The notes beneath the pieces are model-generated. The model did no database searches, was not told where the DNA came from, and worked only from the letters and a program-made list of their open reading frames with translations. Position numbers and translations under genes: made by a program. DNA of 30,299 bases from a virus. Positions 27,649-30,299 of this stretch are shown here, in pieces (position 1 is the first letter of the stretch; every line of letters begins with the position of its first letter). The DNA is taken from positions 1-30,299 of IMG/VR virus record IMGVR_UViG_3300020034_000055. One strand, 5' to 3'.

Positions 27649-29297
27649 TTAAATATCGATCCTATAATTGAGGAACCTAGAGTGCCCATAAGCTCTCCAA
27701 AACCCTTTTCATCAGCAGCCTTAGAGGCGAGCTTGGCATCTAGTTTCTTGATAGAGATAGCAGCATCACGATCTAGTTGTGACTCTGCAGACTTCCATGT
27801 GTAGTCGAGAAGGGAATCAGAGCGATCCCATAAGCGATTGAGCTGTTCAGTAGAGATACCAATCATGTTCTTCACATCAGTAGCAGCAGCCTCGAAGGAC
27901 TGACTATCTTCCTGAAGTGTTACAGTCTGACGCCATTTGGCATTAGATGTATCAATCTGGAACTGCATAGACTTGTAGAACTGTTCACGGTTGTTCTCCA
28001 TATCAGCATTGTACTTGGCCATATCATTCGTCTGACCAGTATTAAACTGAGTCATACCATTGGTCTGGGTAGTGTTGTACATGTCGATCGAGGAGTTCAA
28101 CTGATCGTAGAACTTATCCATATCATTCTGAGAGTCAGCAGTGAAGAGACGCTTAGCATTCTCAGCCTTGCTATCTTCTAGGATAGACTGGACTCGGTTC
28201 TGATTGTTGATAACTGCAGCTTGCTGCTCATTACTGAGGTTAGCAAGGTCCATAGCCATAAAGTTCTTAGAGTTCTCAACTACAGCAGTCATACGAGCAT
28301 CAAGGTTATCACTCTCCATTTTGGAAAGGACATTAGCCTTGTTGATAATTGAAGACTGTTTATTGTCAAGGTTCTTAATGGTAAGAGTCTGAAAAAACTG
28401 TGCATCAGCCATTGCAACTGGAACAGTAGCTTCCATGATGGCAGACGCCATTGCAGCCGTAGCCGCAGTACCAGACTTTCCAGTGAAGGCCGTCATACGA
28501 CCTACCGAACGAGCAGTAGCCTGAGCCCAGTTAGGAATCTTAGGGTTGCCATCGGCATCCACAAAATCACTCTGGAGTTCTTCAAGCTGACCCTTAGCCG
28601 TGGCACGGGAGTCTACATCATCGAAATCCTGAACAGCATGGTCACTAAGCGCTTGACCTACACCATTTGCATCTGTACCATCGGCAATGCCTTTGATATC
28701 AATCTGCGGGACTTCGGACTCATCTATCTTTGCTTCGTCAGAGACAGTGCCCTGAGCACCAGTCATATCCTCACCAGCTACCTTATCCTGTGTCTTATCG
28801 ACATCATAGGTATTGGCAGTACGGGGATCGACCTGTTGGGCAGTCTCTGCAGTACCCTGAGCAGCAGTCTGCTTCAGAGCATCAGCATCTACGTTATATT
28901 TAGGGTCAGCACCATTGACATTGGTACCAGCCTCGTTTCCTGTCATCTGGGAGGCCTTAGCCTGATCCGTCAGATAGGTAGATTCATTAGTTCCAGCAGT
29001 GGCTGGATTATCTTTATTCATTGCTAGTGAAGGATCAGCAGCAACTTGGCCAGCATACGTAGCAACGTTCATCTGGTCAGGGGCATTAGGATTACCAGCG
29101 ACTACCTGAGTAGCAGCACCAGCAGAAGTTGCACCAGCAGTCTGGGCAGCAGGAGCTGCAGGGGTGGCAGCGAGTCCAGCTGATAGCTCACTCTCCGGCC
29201 TATTCAGATACTTCTGTATATCGGCTGCAGAAGCTGTCTTTCCCGCTTGGGAATAGAACTGCTTGATCTGAGCTTCGTTGAGTGTTTTGATAGCCAT
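27645..29297 (-). CDS. Virion protein with low-complexity N-terminus and Asn/Gln-rich helices
   Basis: A 550-residue protein. Residues 1-230 are disordered-looking, rich in Ala/Thr/Asn/Asp. Residues 260-300 have Ala/Met-rich hydrophobic segments (AATAAMASAIMEATVPVAMA). From residue 310 a long helical region contains repeats of Asn/Gln/Asp (TQTNGMTQFNTGQTNDMAKY), as in needle or internal proteins, and the C-terminus is hydrophobic (FGELMGTLGSSIIGSIFK). AAGGGA lies upstream. Probably an internal or tail-fibre-associated virion protein. Confidence 0.65.
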   Translation of the reverse strand: MAIKTLNEAQIKQFYSQAGKTASAADIQKYLNRPESELSAGLAATPAAPAAQTAGATSAGAATQVVAGNPNAPDQMNVATYAGQVAADPSLAMNKDNPATAGTNESTYLTDQAKASQMTGNEAGTNVNGADPKYNVDADALKQTAAQGTAETAQQVDPRTANTYDVDKTQDKVAGEDMTGAQGTVSDEAKIDESEVPQIDIKGIADGTDANGVGQALSDHAVQDFDDVDSRATAKGQLEELQSDFVDADGNPKIPNWAQATARSVGRMTAFTGKSGTAATAAMASAIMEATVPVAMADAQFFQTLTIKNLDNKQSSIINKANVLSKMESDNLDARMTAVVENSKNFMAMDLANLSNEQQAAVINNQNRVQSILEDSKAENAKRLFTADSQNDMDKFYDQLNSSIDMYNTTQTNGMTQFNTGQTNDMAKYNADMENNREQFYKSMQFQIDTSNAKWRQTVTLQEDSQSFEAAATDVKNMIGISTEQLNRLWDRSDSLLDYTWKSAESQLDRDAAISIKKLDAKLASKAADEKGFGELMGTLGSSIIGSIFK

Positions 29298-29300
29298 CGG

Positions 29301-29543
29301 TTATCCCTTATTAATGTATTTGAACAAGTCTGGGAGATATGTAGACAGGGCACCGAGAACAGGGAGGGAGCCCATTATGGCCCACTTAGCTCCCTTAGCT
29401 CCCATGAATGCATCATGAATCTCATTGATAGTTTTCTTAATGTCAGCCATATCAGCTTCCATTGATTCTAACTTTGTTTCGACCCGAATAACTCGATCCC
29501 GAGTATCTTGTCCTGTGGCGTAGAAGCCATCGGGATTACTCAT
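29301..29543 (-). CDS. XhlA-like membrane protein of the lysis cassette
   Basis: An 80-residue protein with an amphipathic helix containing heptads (RDRVIRVETKLESMEADMAD) and one C-terminal membrane helix (WAIMGSLPVLGALSTYLPDL). This layout is that of XhlA-type hemolysin-like proteins that help holins. It starts by ATGA overlap with the holin gene. A scaffolding or spanin-like role is also possible, but no periplasmic lipoprotein partner is seen here. Confidence 0.65.
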   Translation of the reverse strand: MSNPDGFYATGQDTRDRVIRVETKLESMEADMADIKKTINEIHDAFMGAKGAKWAIMGSLPVLGALSTYLPDLFKYINKG

Positions 29544-29908
29544 TTTGTAAGTCTCCCGATCACAGCCTTGGTACCATCAACTAGGAAGAGAGCAGAAATC
29601 ATCCATGTAGCCCATTGATCCAGAGGGTCAGGAAGTTTAGCAACTTCTAGCCATGAGAACTGGAATACACTATCCATGATAACTGCTGACCACCAGAACC
29701 CCAGAGGGATTACGAAGAGGAGTTGGAACCACCAAGTGCGTCCAACAAGTAGGTTAGCCTGAGCATTGATCCATGTCTTTGTTACATCAGCCTGAAGCTG
29801 ATCTCTAGTCTCTTGTTTATCTACATACTTCTCGATCGTATTGAGGATCGTGTTCAACGAACCCCCAGTAAAGATCTTAAGTACGAATGGTATGATCAGG
29901 CCCCACAT
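29540..29908 (-). CDS. Holin, GTA-type 3-TM family
   Basis: A 122-residue membrane protein. It starts MWGLIIPFVLKIFTGGSLNT, has a charged amphipathic helix (EKYVDKQETRDQLQADVT), then a WWFQLLFVIPLGFWWSAVIM segment and a final hydrophobic segment (DQWATWMISALFLVDG) with basic tail. This is the pattern of 3-TM holins of GTA and phages of alphaproteobacteria. It would open the inner membrane for the endolysin encoded upstream. GAGGA is found 6 nt before the start. Confidence 0.8.
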   Translation of the reverse strand: MWGLIIPFVLKIFTGGSLNTILNTIEKYVDKQETRDQLQADVTKTWINAQANLLVGRTWWFQLLFVIPLGFWWSAVIMDSVFQFSWLEVAKLPDPLDQWATWMISALFLVDGTKAVIGRLTK

Positions 29909-29909
29909 G

Positions 29910-30299
29910 TTATTTCCTCGCTAGATAGTCTGTTATGAGTTTGAGAATGAGCCGAAGGAGAACTACTGCAGTACTGTCTTTATCAACTGTATCGTTGACG
30001 ACAACCTCAGGTTCACCTTCTCCATATCCCACCTCTTTGAGTTGAGCATCGTATTGTTTAGCATAACTAGCGATCAGCACATACTGGTCGAGTTTATTAA
30101 CTACTTGCCGGGCAGAAGCGAAATTACTCTCCTTAAGGTTCACATAGCGGTCAAGGCGCCTACTAGTGAATTTACCATTGAGCATCCCGTCAAACAGAAC
30201 GTGCATGGCAACTTCAGGCTTAAGTGCATCGTCTGCATTCGTGATTCCGTATTGCTTATAGTTAGATTCCCAAGTGATCTGGACGTAACCACGACCATA
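29910..30299 (-). CDS. Endolysin, GH19-type (N-terminal part outside the window)
   Basis: The frame is open to the window edge, 129 residues visible. The sequence YGRGYVQITWESNYKQYG, then ALKPEVAMHVLFDGMLNGKF and TSRRLDRYVN match the C-terminal half of glycoside hydrolase family 19 (GRGxxQLTxxxNY; large C-terminal helix). It hydrolyses peptidoglycan, and its catalytic Glu region would lie further out of the window. The C-terminal 30 residues (hydrophobic, LLRLILKLITDYLARK) may be a membrane-associating tail. Stop is one base before the holin start. Confidence 0.8.
   Translation of the reverse strand, partial: YGRGYVQITWESNYKQYGITNADDALKPEVAMHVLFDGMLNGKFTSRRLDRYVNLKESNFASARQVVNKLDQYVLIASYAKQYDAQLKEVGYGEGEPEVVVNDTVDKDSTAVVLLRLILKLITDYLARK

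Noticed and set aside
1-30299. CRISPR array, insertion sequence, integrase or attachment site
   Set aside because: No regularly spaced repeats, transposase or recombinase motifs are visible; the tRNA alone is not evidence of an attachment site.

Overview
The window is part of a tailed-phage genome, most like a podovirus with a T7-style replication module. Evidence is a T7-like family A DNA polymerase, a gp2.5-like ssDNA-binding protein, a T7-type endonuclease I, a gp4-like primase-helicase, an adenosylcobalamin-dependent (class II) ribonucleotide reductase, and three very large Ala/Pro/Gln-rich late proteins of the internal-virion type. No RNA polymerase, integrase or repressor is visible, so a lytic lifestyle using host RNA polymerase is the simplest reading. 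The gene set recalls the SIO1/VpV262 type of marine podovirus (Zobellviridae, cobaviruses). That placement is inference from gene content and needs a database search. The class II reductase and the GTA-type holin would fit a Gram-negative, possibly alphaproteobacterial, host.

Layout. Positions 1-5139 (+ strand) are a dense early region of about two dozen tiny genes, nearly all joined by ATGA/TAATG or 8-nt overlaps. Two near-consensus extended -10 sigma70 promoters (624-652 and 4742-4770) share an identical 14-bp -10 block. Recognisable products are a small lipoprotein, a CxxC zinc-ribbon protein, an HExxH mini-metallopeptidase and a calcineurin-like phosphoesterase. Positions 5136-10717 hold the DNA polymerase, the ssDNA-binding protein, two micro membrane proteins, tRNA-Asn(GUU), a Cas4/RecB-like nuclease, endonuclease I and a second metallophosphoesterase. 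Positions 10714-13516 hold small genes, then a structured non-coding stretch (11738-11933) with a terminator and an overlapping alternative hairpin. This leads into a three-gene membrane cassette whose first two products look like an ExbB/TolQ/MotA-type channel subunit and an ExbD/TolR/MotB-type partner. Positions 13529-21372 hold the primase-helicase, an endonuclease VII-like HNH protein, glutaredoxin, a SLOG-domain protein, a macro-like protein, the class II reductase, a dATP/dGTP pyrophosphohydrolase-like protein, a HAD-like phosphatase and many small genes.

A bidirectional terminator (21377-21420) separates this leftward part from convergent late genes on the - strand. Read in their own direction these are a GH19-type endolysin (cut by the window edge), a 3-TM holin, an XhlA-like membrane protein, and five virion or virion-associated genes including a 57-codon gene.

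The replication and nucleotide genes form a coherent system: the reductase with glutaredoxin as possible reductant, the dNTP pyrophosphohydrolase-like protein, polymerase, primase-helicase, SSB and nucleases that degrade or resolve DNA. The most unusual part is the channel cassette with its candidate attenuator leader. The adjacent SLOG and macro-like pair may handle ADP-ribose or nucleotide signals.
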